The notes under the pieces were generated by a model, which was given only the letters and a program-made list of their open reading frames with translations, searched no databases and was not told the origin of the DNA. This document shows, in pieces, positions 33,360-41,392 of a DNA stretch of 64,000 nt. This DNA comes from Thermomonas sp. Lineage in GTDB: Bacteria; Pseudomonadota; Gammaproteobacteria; Xanthomonadales; Xanthomonadaceae. The position numbers and the translations under genes are program-made. The stretch covers positions 62,001 to 126,000 of the forward strand of contig JADKKV010000006.1 of the NCBI GenBank assembly GCA_016720345.1. Direction: 5' to 3'. Position 1 is the first letter of the stretch, and each line of letters starts with the position of its first letter.

Positions 33360-34319
33360 TCAGGCCAGGCTTGCCTGCACCCGCTCCCAGCTGGCGTCGT
33401 CGAGGCGCTGCCACACTTCCAGCGCCTCGAGGTCCTGCAGCAGCTGCGCCAGTCCGGTTGCGCCCAGCAGCACGCTGGACACGTTCGGATTGCGCAGGCA
33501 CCAGGCGATCGCCAGGGTCGCCGGTGCCACGCCAAGTTCGGCCGCCAGCGAAGTGAAGCGCCGCAGTGCCTCGATGCGGTCCCCGTGCAGGCCGCGCTGC
33601 AGCCAACCCATGCCGTCCTGGGCGAGGCGCGACCCGGCCGGGATGCCGTCGTTGTACTTGCCGGTCAGCAGGCCGGATGCCAGCGGCGAGAAGATGGTGG
33701 TGCCCATTCCGAATTCGGCGTACAGCGGCGCGTACTCCACTTCGACGCGTTCGCGCTCGAGCAGGTTGTATTGCGGCTGTTCCATGGTCGGCGCCACCAG
33801 GTTGTGGGCATGCGCCACGCGGTGGGCCTCGCGGATCTCGCCCGCGCTCCATTCGGAGGTGCCCCAGTACAGCACCTTGCCCTGGCGGATGAGGGCGTCC
33901 ATCGCCGAAACGGTTTCGGCGATCGGCGTTTGCGGGTCCGGGCGATGGCAGAAGTACAGGTCGAGGTAATCCACCCGCAGCCGCTTCAGCGCCGCATGGC
34001 AGGCATCGTGCACATGCTTGCGCGACAGGCCCTTCTGGGTCGGCCGCGGATCCGCCGCCGAACCGAAATAGACCTTGCTCGACACGCACCAGCCATCGCG
34101 CGGCAGGCGCAGGTCGGCGATCACGTCGCCCATCACCTTCTCCGCCTCGCCGTTGGCATAGCCCTCGGCGTTGTCGAAGAAGTTGACGCCGTGGTCCCAG
34201 GCCGCGGCGACCAGCTCGCGCGCGGTCCCGCGGCCGACCTGGTTGCCGAAGGTGACCCACGCGCCGAACGCCAGCGCCGACAATTGCAGGCCCGAGGTGC
34301 CGAGGCGGCGGTATTGCAT
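33360..34319 (-). CDS. Aldo/keto reductase, K+-channel beta-subunit type
   Basis: 319 residues, TIM barrel. MQYRRLGTSGLQLSALAFG is the family start. The catalytic tetrad is visible as Asp and Tyr in FFDNAEGYANGEAE, Lys in CVSSKVYFG and His in LYFCHRPDP. NADPH site: ILGATG-like LLGATGLAQLLQDLEAL at the end. It reduces aldehydes with NADPH; the natural substrate is unknown. It starts at ATG 34319, divergent from the GDT1-like gene; the start at 34589 is rejected because it crosses that gene. Confidence 0.93.
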   Translation of the reverse strand: MQYRRLGTSGLQLSALAFGAWVTFGNQVGRGTARELVAAAWDHGVNFFDNAEGYANGEAEKVMGDVIADLRLPRDGWCVSSKVYFGSAADPRPTQKGLSRKHVHDACHAALKRLRVDYLDLYFCHRPDPQTPIAETVSAMDALIRQGKVLYWGTSEWSAGEIREAHRVAHAHNLVAPTMEQPQYNLLERERVEVEYAPLYAEFGMGTTIFSPLASGLLTGKYNDGIPAGSRLAQDGMGWLQRGLHGDRIEALRRFTSLAAELGVAPATLAIAWCLRNPNVSSVLLGATGLAQLLQDLEALEVWQRLDDASWERVQASLA

Positions 34320-34403
34320 GCGTGGCTCCGGTGCGGTTTCGTGCGCAGTGTAGCCATCGCCGCGCGCGGGCACCGCTAGAATCGCGCCTTTCCCACGCCG
34401 TGG

Positions 34404-34982
34404 ATGCCGCCGCCGATGCTCGATGCACTGCTTGTCGCCACCGGCACCGTGGCCCTGGCCGAGATCGGCGACAAGACCCAGCTGCTGGCGCTGCTGCTGG
34501 CCGCGCGCTTCCGCAAGCCGTGGCCGATCATCGCCGGGATCCTGGTCGCGACCCTGCTCAACCACGCGCTGGCGGCATGGATGGGCCAACTCGCGGCAGG
34601 CTGGCTGACCCCGCAGATGCTGCGCTGGGTCGTTGCCGCGAGTTTCATCGGCATCGCCCTGTGGACGCTCAAGCCCGACCAGCTCGACGACGACGAACGC
34701 CTGCCGCTGCGGGGTGCCTTCATCGCCACCACGATCGCGTTCTTCATCGCCGAGATGGGCGACAAAACCCAGGTCGCCACCGTGCTGCTGGCGGCGAAGT
34801 ACGCCTCGCTGTGGCAGGTGGTCGCCGGCACCACCGCCGGCATGCTGCTGGCCAACGTGCCGGTGGTCGCGCTTGGGAGCCGCTTCGCTGCCAGGCTGCC
34901 GCTGAAGGCGGCGCGGATCGCCGCGGCCTGCGTGTTCCTGGCGCTCGGCGCGTGGGTGGCGCTATCCGGCGTCGGCGGCTGA
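34404..34982 (+). CDS. GDT1/TMEM165 (UPF0016) family cation transporter
   Basis: 192 residues with six to seven membrane helices arranged as an inverted repeat. Each half carries the family signature E-x-G-D-K-T (ALAEIGDKTQ near residue 19 and IAEMGDKTQ near 117), which binds Mn2+ or Ca2+. Bacterial members such as MneA export manganese. A TAGAAT at 34377 could be the -10. No manganese riboswitch fits in the short upstream region. The ATG at 34416 is an equally good start. Confidence 0.92.
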   Translation: MPPPMLDALLVATGTVALAEIGDKTQLLALLLAARFRKPWPIIAGILVATLLNHALAAWMGQLAAGWLTPQMLRWVVAASFIGIALWTLKPDQLDDDERLPLRGAFIATTIAFFIAEMGDKTQVATVLLAAKYASLWQVVAGTTAGMLLANVPVVALGSRFAARLPLKAARIAAACVFLALGAWVALSGVGG

Positions 34983-35012
34983 TCGCGCACCGGCGCGTTA
35001 TGCTGGCCGCGC

Positions 35013-36161
35013 ATGGGGGCCTTCGAGACTGACGCGATTGCGGGTTTGCACGATTTCCGGCGGCGCCTGCTGGCGCGGCCGGATGCGCTGATGCTGGAGC
35101 TCGGCGCAGGGGGCGAATTGCTGGTGGCGCGGCTGCGCGCCTTGCTGTCGATGGCGATGCTGTCGATGCCGCTGGTCAACCTGCTGGCGGGCGGCAAGGC
35201 CAGCGAGACGATGGTCGGCCTGTTCGGCGTGGTGCTGGCGATCGTGCTGTCGCAGGCGTGGCTGGCGCTGGCCCGGCAACGCCAGCGGCATCGCTGGCTG
35301 CCGTGGGCGACCGCCGCCTACGATGTCAGCCTGACCACCCTGGTGCTGGCCATCCTCGCCGTCGATTCGCCGGTCACCGGGCTCAACAGCATGGTGGTGT
35401 GGGCGTTCTACCTGGTCTCGATCGCGATGACCGCGTTGCGCAACGACGGCCGCCTGACCCTGTTCAGTGGCGCGCTGGCGATTGCGCAGTACGGCGTGCT
35501 GGCGGCGGCCATCTTCGCCCTGGTGCCGAACCCGGACCAGCTGGCCTCGATCGACTACGGCACCGTGACCGCGTCCAACCAGATCCAGCGGCTGGTGCTG
35601 CTGGCGCTGATGACCGCGATCACCGCGACCATCGTCTACCGCATGCAGAAACTGGTGGACATGTCCGGCACCGATGGCCTGACCGGGCTGCCCAACCGCA
35701 CCTGGCTGGTGCACCGCTTCCCGGTCATGCTCGACGCCATCCGCGGCCAGGGCGGGTCGCTGGCGGTGTGCCTGATCGACCTCGACTACTTCAAGCGGAT
35801 CAACGATGAAGTCGGCCACCTCGCCGGCGATCGCGCGCTGCGCCACGTGGTCGGGGTGCTGCGGCAGCAGATGCAGGAGGGCGACTGGCTGGCGCGGCTG
35901 GGCGGCGAGGAATTCGCGCTGCTGCTGCCGCTGCCGCTGGGGCGCGCCTGGGAACGGCTGGAAGCGATGCGCCGGACCGTGGCCACGCAACCGTTCGCGC
36001 CGGAGCACGGGGCCGAGTTGATGCGGCTGACCTTCAGCGCCGGCATCGCCAGCTGGCCGCAGGACGGCGCCGACCTCTCGCAGCTGCTGCGCCGCGCCGA
36101 CCTGCGCCTGCGCCACGCCAAGCTGGAAGGCCGCAACCGGGTGCTGGCGCGCGACCCCTGA
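35013..36161 (+). CDS. Membrane diguanylate cyclase (GGDEF domain)
   Basis: Makes cyclic di-GMP from two GTP. 382 residues: six predicted membrane helices over about 40-215 form an unknown sensor region, then a GGDEF domain (about 220-382) with DGLTGLPNRTWLVHRF, DLDYFKRINDEVGH and the active GGEEF at 297-301. The inhibitory RxxD site five residues before GGEEF is not intact, so product feedback is unlikely. No EAL domain. A TATGCT seven bases before the start codon suggests a leaderless mRNA. Confidence 0.92.
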   Translation: MGAFETDAIAGLHDFRRRLLARPDALMLELGAGGELLVARLRALLSMAMLSMPLVNLLAGGKASETMVGLFGVVLAIVLSQAWLALARQRQRHRWLPWATAAYDVSLTTLVLAILAVDSPVTGLNSMVVWAFYLVSIAMTALRNDGRLTLFSGALAIAQYGVLAAAIFALVPNPDQLASIDYGTVTASNQIQRLVLLALMTAITATIVYRMQKLVDMSGTDGLTGLPNRTWLVHRFPVMLDAIRGQGGSLAVCLIDLDYFKRINDEVGHLAGDRALRHVVGVLRQQMQEGDWLARLGGEEFALLLPLPLGRAWERLEAMRRTVATQPFAPEHGAELMRLTFSAGIASWPQDGADLSQLLRRADLRLRHAKLEGRNRVLARDP

Positions 36162-36230
36162 GCGACGGCGCTTGCCGGGTCGCGGGGGCTGACCTACCCT
36201 GCACCGTCAACAACGCAGGCGGGGATTCGG

Positions 36231-37529
36231 ATGGAAGCTCTCGGGCGGATCGGCTTCGGCCTGTTCGGCCTTGCGGTGCTGCTCGGCATCGCATGGTTGT
36301 TCTCCAGCAACAGGCGTGCGGTCGACTGGAAGCTGGTCGCCACCGGCGTGTCCCTGCAGATCCTGTTCGCCGCGCTGGTGCTGCTGGTGCCAGGCGGCCG
36401 CGACGTGTTCGACGCGCTCGGCCGCGGCTTCGTCAAGGTCCTGAGCTTCGTCGCCGCCGGTTCGAACTTCATCTTCGGCTCGCTGATGGATACCTCGAAG
36501 TTCGGCTTCATCTTCGCCTTCCAGGTGCTGCCGACGATCATCTTCTTCGCCTCGCTGATGGGCGTGCTCTACCACCTGGGCGTGATGCAGTGGATCGTGC
36601 GCGGCATGGCGTGGGCGATCACCAAGGTCATGCGGGTGTCCGGCGCCGAGACCACCAGCGTCTGCGCCAGCGTGTTCATCGGCCAGACCGAGGCGCCGCT
36701 CACGGTGCGCCCGTACATCGCGCGGATGACCGAGTCCGAGCTGATCACGATGATGATCGGCGGCATGGCGCATATCGCCGGCGGCGTGCTCGCGGCCTAC
36801 GTCGGCATGCTCGGCGGCGGCGATCCGGTGCAGCAGGCGTTCTACGCCAAGCACCTGCTGGCCGCCTCGATCATGGCCGCGCCCGCCACCCTGGTGGTGG
36901 CCAAGCTGCTGATCCCGGAAACCGGCGAACCGCTGACCCGCGGCACCGTGAAGATGGAGGTCGAGAAGACCGCCAGCAACGTGATCGACGCCGCCGCCGG
37001 CGGCGCCGCCGAGGGCCTCAAGCTGTCGCTCAACATCGCCGCGATGCTGCTCGCCTTCATCGCCCTGATCGCGATGATCAATGCACCGCTCACGTGGCTG
37101 GGCGAGGTCAGCGGCCTGTCGGCGACGCTCGGCAAGCCGACCGACCTCGCCGCGATCTTCGGCTGGGTGCTGGCGCCGCTGGCGTGGGTGATCGGGGTGC
37201 CGTGGCAGGACGCCAGCACGGTCGGCTCGCTGATCGGGCAGAAGGTGGTGATCAACGAGTTCGTCGCCTACCTGCAGCTGTCCGAGATCGTCAACGGCAA
37301 CACCCCGGGGGTCGCCCTGACCGAACAGGGCAAGCTGATCGCGACCTATGCGCTGTGCGGATTCGCCAACTTCAGCTCGATCGCGATCCAGATCGGCGGC
37401 ATCGGCGGGCTCGCCCCCGAGCGCCGCAGCGACCTCGCCAGGTTCGGCCTGCGCGCGGTGCTGGGCGGCTCGATCGCGACCTTCATGACCGCCACCATCG
37501 CGGGCGTGCTCAGCGCCTTCGGCGGCTGA
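36231..37529 (+). CDS. nupC: Concentrative nucleoside transporter NupC
   Basis: Imports nucleosides with protons or sodium across the inner membrane. 432 residues with the CNT architecture: an N-terminal helix bundle, the nucleoside-binding loop IGQTEAPLTVRPYI, MTESELITMMIGGMAHIAGGVLAAY, and the C-terminal YALCGFANFSSIAIQIGGIGGLAPERR signature. It ends four bases before a ribokinase-like gene, a strong hint of joint use in nucleoside or ribose salvage. Specificity cannot be read from the sequence. Confidence 0.95.
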   Translation: MEALGRIGFGLFGLAVLLGIAWLFSSNRRAVDWKLVATGVSLQILFAALVLLVPGGRDVFDALGRGFVKVLSFVAAGSNFIFGSLMDTSKFGFIFAFQVLPTIIFFASLMGVLYHLGVMQWIVRGMAWAITKVMRVSGAETTSVCASVFIGQTEAPLTVRPYIARMTESELITMMIGGMAHIAGGVLAAYVGMLGGGDPVQQAFYAKHLLAASIMAAPATLVVAKLLIPETGEPLTRGTVKMEVEKTASNVIDAAAGGAAEGLKLSLNIAAMLLAFIALIAMINAPLTWLGEVSGLSATLGKPTDLAAIFGWVLAPLAWVIGVPWQDASTVGSLIGQKVVINEFVAYLQLSEIVNGNTPGVALTEQGKLIATYALCGFANFSSIAIQIGGIGGLAPERRSDLARFGLRAVLGGSIATFMTATIAGVLSAFGG

Positions 37530-37533
37530 CCCG

Positions 37534-38481
37534 ATGGCGCGCGTCGCCGTCGTCGGCTCGTTCAACGTCGACCACGTGTGGCGGGTGGCGGCGCTGCCGC
37601 AGGCGGGCGCCACCCTCGGCGGCGACTATGCCAGCGGCCCGGGCGGCAAGGGTTTCAACCAGGCGATGGCCGCGCGTCGCGCCGGCGCCGAAGCCTGCTT
37701 CGTGTGCGCGCTCGGCGGCGACCTCGGTGCGCAGCTCGCGCGCGCGCTGTGCACCGCCGACGGCATCGACCTGCGCGATGCCGAAAGTGCTGCGCCGACC
37801 GGAACCGCCGGGATCTTCGTGGATGCGTCCGGCCGCAATTGCATCGTGGTCGGCGCCGGCGCCAATGCAACCCTGGATGCCGGGTTCGTCGCCGCCTCGC
37901 TGGAGGCGCTTGGCGCGGTTTCGGTGGTGCTTGCGCAACTGGAGTCGCCGGCGGATGCGATCGCACGCGCGCTCACGCATGGCCGCGCGCGCGGCGCGAC
38001 CACCATCCTCAACCCGGCGCCGGCGAATGCAACGGCCAGCGGCGCGTTGCTGGAACTGGCCGACATCCTGACCCCGAACGAGACCGAATTCGCCGCCCTG
38101 CTGGGCCGCCACGTCGGCGAACGGATCGAGGCCGACGCCGTGTCCAGCCTCGACCAGGGCCGCCTGCATGCGTTGTGCCGCCAGCTCGGGCATGGCAGCT
38201 CGGTGGTGGTGACGATGGGCGCCAGCGGCTGCTTCGTCTCCCACCCGGACGGCAACCTGCGCGGCGACGAGGCCGCCTGCTACCGCATCTCCGCCGACGC
38301 CGCCAACGCCGTCGACACCACCGGCGCCGGCGACGCCTTCAACGGCGCGCTGGCGGCTTCGCTGGCATTGCGGCCGCGGCAACCGTTCGCCGAACACATC
38401 CGCTTCGCGACCCGCTACGCCGGCCTGTCGACCGAATGCGAAGGCGCGGCGCTGGCGATGCCGCGGCTGCCGACCGCCTGA
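37534..38481 (+). CDS. PfkB-family carbohydrate kinase, ribokinase-like
   Basis: 315 residues. Features are the N-terminal VVGSFNVDHVWRV, sugar-binding GGKGFNQAMAARRAGA (PfkB signature 1), and the C-terminal DTTGAGDAFNGALAASLAL with the catalytic Asp (signature 2). NPAPANA and TPNETEFAALLG are ribokinase hallmarks. It phosphorylates ribose or a nucleoside with ATP. Translationally close to nupC (4-base gap), suggesting that imported nucleosides or released ribose are phosphorylated. It could be ribokinase (rbsK) or a nucleoside kinase. Confidence 0.9.
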   Translation: MARVAVVGSFNVDHVWRVAALPQAGATLGGDYASGPGGKGFNQAMAARRAGAEACFVCALGGDLGAQLARALCTADGIDLRDAESAAPTGTAGIFVDASGRNCIVVGAGANATLDAGFVAASLEALGAVSVVLAQLESPADAIARALTHGRARGATTILNPAPANATASGALLELADILTPNETEFAALLGRHVGERIEADAVSSLDQGRLHALCRQLGHGSSVVVTMGASGCFVSHPDGNLRGDEAACYRISADAANAVDTTGAGDAFNGALAASLALRPRQPFAEHIRFATRYAGLSTECEGAALAMPRLPTA

Positions 38482-38521
38482 GCCAGGGCGGCGCGAACGC
38501 GCGCATCCGTACAATGCGCGG

Positions 38522-39520
38522 ATGCGGATCGGACGCCACCACATCGAATCCAGGACGATCCTCGCGCCGATGGCGGGGGTGACCGACAAGCCGTTCCGGC
38601 TGCTGTGCAAGCGGTTGGGCGCGGGCATGGCGGTGTCGGAGATGACCAGCTCGGATCCGCGCTTCTGGCGCACCGCGAAATCGTTGCACCGGATGGACCA
38701 TGTCGGCGAGCCGGATCCGGTCAGCGTGCAGATCGCCGGCACCGTGCCCGCGGTGATGGCCGCGGCCGCGCGCCACAACGTCGAGCACGGCGCCCAGCTG
38801 ATCGACATCAACATGGGTTGCCCGGCCAAGAAGGTGTGCAACGCGTGGGCAGGTTCGGCGCTGATGCGCGAACCGCAGCTGGTGGGGCGGATCCTCGCGG
38901 CGGTGGTGGAATCGGTCGATGTGCCGGTGACCCTGAAGATCCGCACCGGCTGGGACGCCAGCCATCGCAACGCGGCGGAGATCGCGCGCATCGCCGAGGA
39001 CGCGGGCATCGCCGCGCTCACCGTGCATGGCCGCACCCGCGACCAGCAGTACGCCGGCAGCGCCGAGTACGACACCATCGCCCGGATCAAGTCGATCCTG
39101 CGGATCCCGGTGATCGCCAATGGCGACATCGATTCCCCCCGGAAGGCGAAACAGGTGCTGGATGCCACCGGTTGCGATGCGGTGATGGTCGGGCGCGCGG
39201 CGCAGGGTCGTCCGTGGATCCTCGGCCAGATCGGCCACTACCTGGCCACCGGCGAATTGGTGCCGGAGCCTTCGCTGCGGCAGGTGCGCGACATCCTGCT
39301 CGGCCACCTCGGGCACCTGCATGCGTTCTACGGCGAGGCCACGGGCGTGCGCATCGCGCGCAAGCACCTCGGCTGGTACGCCAAGGACCGCCCCGAGAAC
39401 GCGGCGTTCCGTTCGGTTGTGAACAGCGCGCAGACCGCCGACGAACAACTGCGGCTGACCCGCGATTACTTCGATGCGCTGGCCGCAGGGGTGGCGACCG
39501 GGTTGCCTGCCGCGGCCTGA
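38522..39520 (+). CDS. dusB: tRNA-dihydrouridine synthase B
   Basis: Reduces uridines in the tRNA D-loop using FMN and NADPH. 332 residues. RTILAPMAGVTDKPFRLLCK is the FMN-binding start, catalytic Cys100 lies in NMGCPAKKVCN, and HGRTRDQQYAGSAEYD and VIANGDIDSPRKAK follow; the pattern is DusB rather than DusA or DusC. Its usual partner fis does not follow here. A TACAAT at 38510-38515 is six bases before the ATG, which would make the mRNA leaderless. Its 3' end overlaps the convergent hydrolase by 55 bases. Confidence 0.95.
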   Translation: MRIGRHHIESRTILAPMAGVTDKPFRLLCKRLGAGMAVSEMTSSDPRFWRTAKSLHRMDHVGEPDPVSVQIAGTVPAVMAAAARHNVEHGAQLIDINMGCPAKKVCNAWAGSALMREPQLVGRILAAVVESVDVPVTLKIRTGWDASHRNAAEIARIAEDAGIAALTVHGRTRDQQYAGSAEYDTIARIKSILRIPVIANGDIDSPRKAKQVLDATGCDAVMVGRAAQGRPWILGQIGHYLATGELVPEPSLRQVRDILLGHLGHLHAFYGEATGVRIARKHLGWYAKDRPENAAFRSVVNSAQTADEQLRLTRDYFDALAAGVATGLPAAA

Positions 39521-40529
39521 GCCAAAGCGGGCTGGGTCCAGATCCGCTCCCACATCGCGGTCAGGCGGCGCGTGGCCTGCCATGGCCAGCGCAGTTGCTC
39601 GGGCGGGATCGCGCGCCATGCGTTGCCGTCGCGCTCGGCGACCGCGAAGTTGAAGGTGTAATCCGGTTCCGCGCCCATCCGCAGGTCGCTGAGCACCAGC
39701 ACGCCGTCGCGCACCTGCGCCTTCTGGAAGCCGTGGTTGAACCAGTCCAGCCGCTGCACGGCGGCAATCCCCTGCGCGGCACGCAGCGCCTCCAGGTTCG
39801 AGCGATACCCCCGGAACACCATCGGCCCGCTGTCGGCGAGCAGCGAGCGTTCGCCCTCGACGAAACCCTGCGGGGTCATCGCCACCACCCGCCACAGCAC
39901 GGTGTTGAACGGCATCGGCACCGAAAACCGCGGCGCATCCGCCAGTCCGATCGCAGCAAGCGCGCGGCCGGCTTCGCGATCGACCGCCACCTTCGCCAGC
40001 AAGGACCACGCGAGGTACGCGCTGCTCAGCACCAGGCCGGCCAGCAGCACCCGTGCGCGGCGATCCGCTCGCGCAGCCACCAGGCCGCGATGCACGCGGC
40101 CAGCAACCAGATCGTGTACAGCGGATCGATGATGAACACGCTGGACCACATCACCGACCGCATCGGCAACGGCCACCACAGCTGTGTGCCGTAGACGGTG
40201 AATGCATCCAGCAGCGGATGGGTCACCAACGCCAACTGGATGGCCCAGAACCAGCGCAGCGGCGATTCCGCCACGCGCCCGCCGCTGCGTCGGAACAACG
40301 CCCAGATCGCCCACCCGAGCAACGGCAGCACGAACAGCGAATGGCTGGCGCTGCGATGCCAGGTCATGCGCGCGACCGGGTCGTCGGTGAGCAGGGCCAG
40401 TGGCAGCGCGTCGAGGTCGGGCAAGGTGCCGAGCATCGCGCCAGCGAGCAACGCGGCGCGGCGATGTGGTGCGGGCGCGATGGCGGCGGCAACCGCGCCG
40501 CCGAGGACGATCTGGGTCAGCGAATCCAT
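39466..40529 (-). pseudogene. Membrane-bound metal-dependent hydrolase (YdjM-like), frameshifted
   Basis: The 5' part from ATG 40529 reads MDSLTQIVLGGAVAAAIAP, then histidines in MTWHRSASHS and THPLLDAFTVYGTQLW, and several membrane helices; this matches the DUF457/YdjM family, a membrane-bound metal-dependent hydrolase. It stops at about 40026. A different frame continues smoothly from ARVLLAGLVLSSAYLAWSLL (near 40065) to 39466, completing a protein of about 350 residues. One missing base near 40060-40070 explains both. It is either a real frameshift or a sequencing error. The downstream part overlaps dusB in antisense by 55 bases. Confidence 0.75.
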
Positions 40530-40561
40530 GCGCCGATCCTAACCGGCGCCGGGCGCGGCGA

Positions 40562-41392
40562 TCACGCCGCTTGCGGCAGCGTCCCGACGCCCGGGGATCG
40601 CATCGGTCGCCATCGCGGCAATACCTCGGCCAGCACTTCGCCGGTGTGCGCAAGCAGGCGAAGGCTGCCGTCGGCCTCCTCGACCAGCGCACTCAGGCTT
40701 TCGACCCAGTCGCCGTCGTTTGCGTAGACCAGGCCATCGCGCTGGACCAGGGCGGCGCGATGGATGTGGCCACAGACGATGCCGTCGAGGCCGCGCCGGC
40801 GCACGTCGTCGAGGCCGGCCTGGACGAAGCGGTCGATGAAGCGCTCGGCGGCGCCGCTCTGGCGCTTCAGGAATTCCGAAAGCGACCAGTAGCGCAGCCC
40901 CAGCCGGCGGCGCACGAAGTTGAGCAGCTGGTTGCCACCGAGGATGCGGTAGTACAGCCAGTCGCCGAATTTCTCCTGCAGGCTGCCGAAGTGGGTGATC
41001 GCGTCGAATTCGTCGCCGTGGGTCACCAGCAGGCGGCGGCCATCGGCGGTGACGTGGATCGCGCGGCGGCGCACCCGCATCGCCGGCAGGGCGAGGCCGC
41101 AGAAGCGGCGCACCGGGCGGTCGTGGTTGCCGGGGATGTACACGATCTCGGTGCCGGCGCGACGCAGCGCGTGCAGCGCCTCGACCACCCGGTTCTGCGC
41201 CGCGCCCCAGCTGGCGCGGCGTTGCGCCATCCACCACAGGTCGACGATGTCGCCGACCAGGTAAAGCCGCTTGCAGCGCAGGCGCGCCAGGAAGTCCGCC
41301 AGTTCCGCCGCATGGCAATGCCGCGAGCCGAGGTGGACGTCGGAGATGAACACCGCGCGCCGCAGCGGGACCGGCGCGGCGGCGGGATTCAT
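40562..41392 (-). CDS. LpxH-like metallophosphoesterase
   Basis: 276 residues with the calcineurin-like metal site: D18 and H20 in FISDVHLGS, GD at 47-48, GNHD at 88-91, H in THGDEFD and GHIH near the C-terminus. It resembles UDP-2,3-diacylglucosamine diphosphatase LpxH and its paralogue LpxH2, but the insert and length fit the paralogue group better, so lipid A activity is not assured. The ATG overlaps the stop of the OlsF-like gene (ATGA), linking it to membrane-lipid metabolism. Confidence 0.87.
   Translation of the reverse strand: MNPAAAPVPLRRAVFISDVHLGSRHCHAAELADFLARLRCKRLYLVGDIVDLWWMAQRRASWGAAQNRVVEALHALRRAGTEIVYIPGNHDRPVRRFCGLALPAMRVRRRAIHVTADGRRLLVTHGDEFDAITHFGSLQEKFGDWLYYRILGGNQLLNFVRRRLGLRYWSLSEFLKRQSGAAERFIDRFVQAGLDDVRRRGLDGIVCGHIHRAALVQRDGLVYANDGDWVESLSALVEEADGSLRLLAHTGEVLAEVLPRWRPMRSPGVGTLPQAA

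Noticed and set aside
34320-34403. Manganese (yybP-ykoY) riboswitch before the GDT1-like gene
   Set aside because: Too little space downstream of the likely -10 (34377) and no matching stem-loops.
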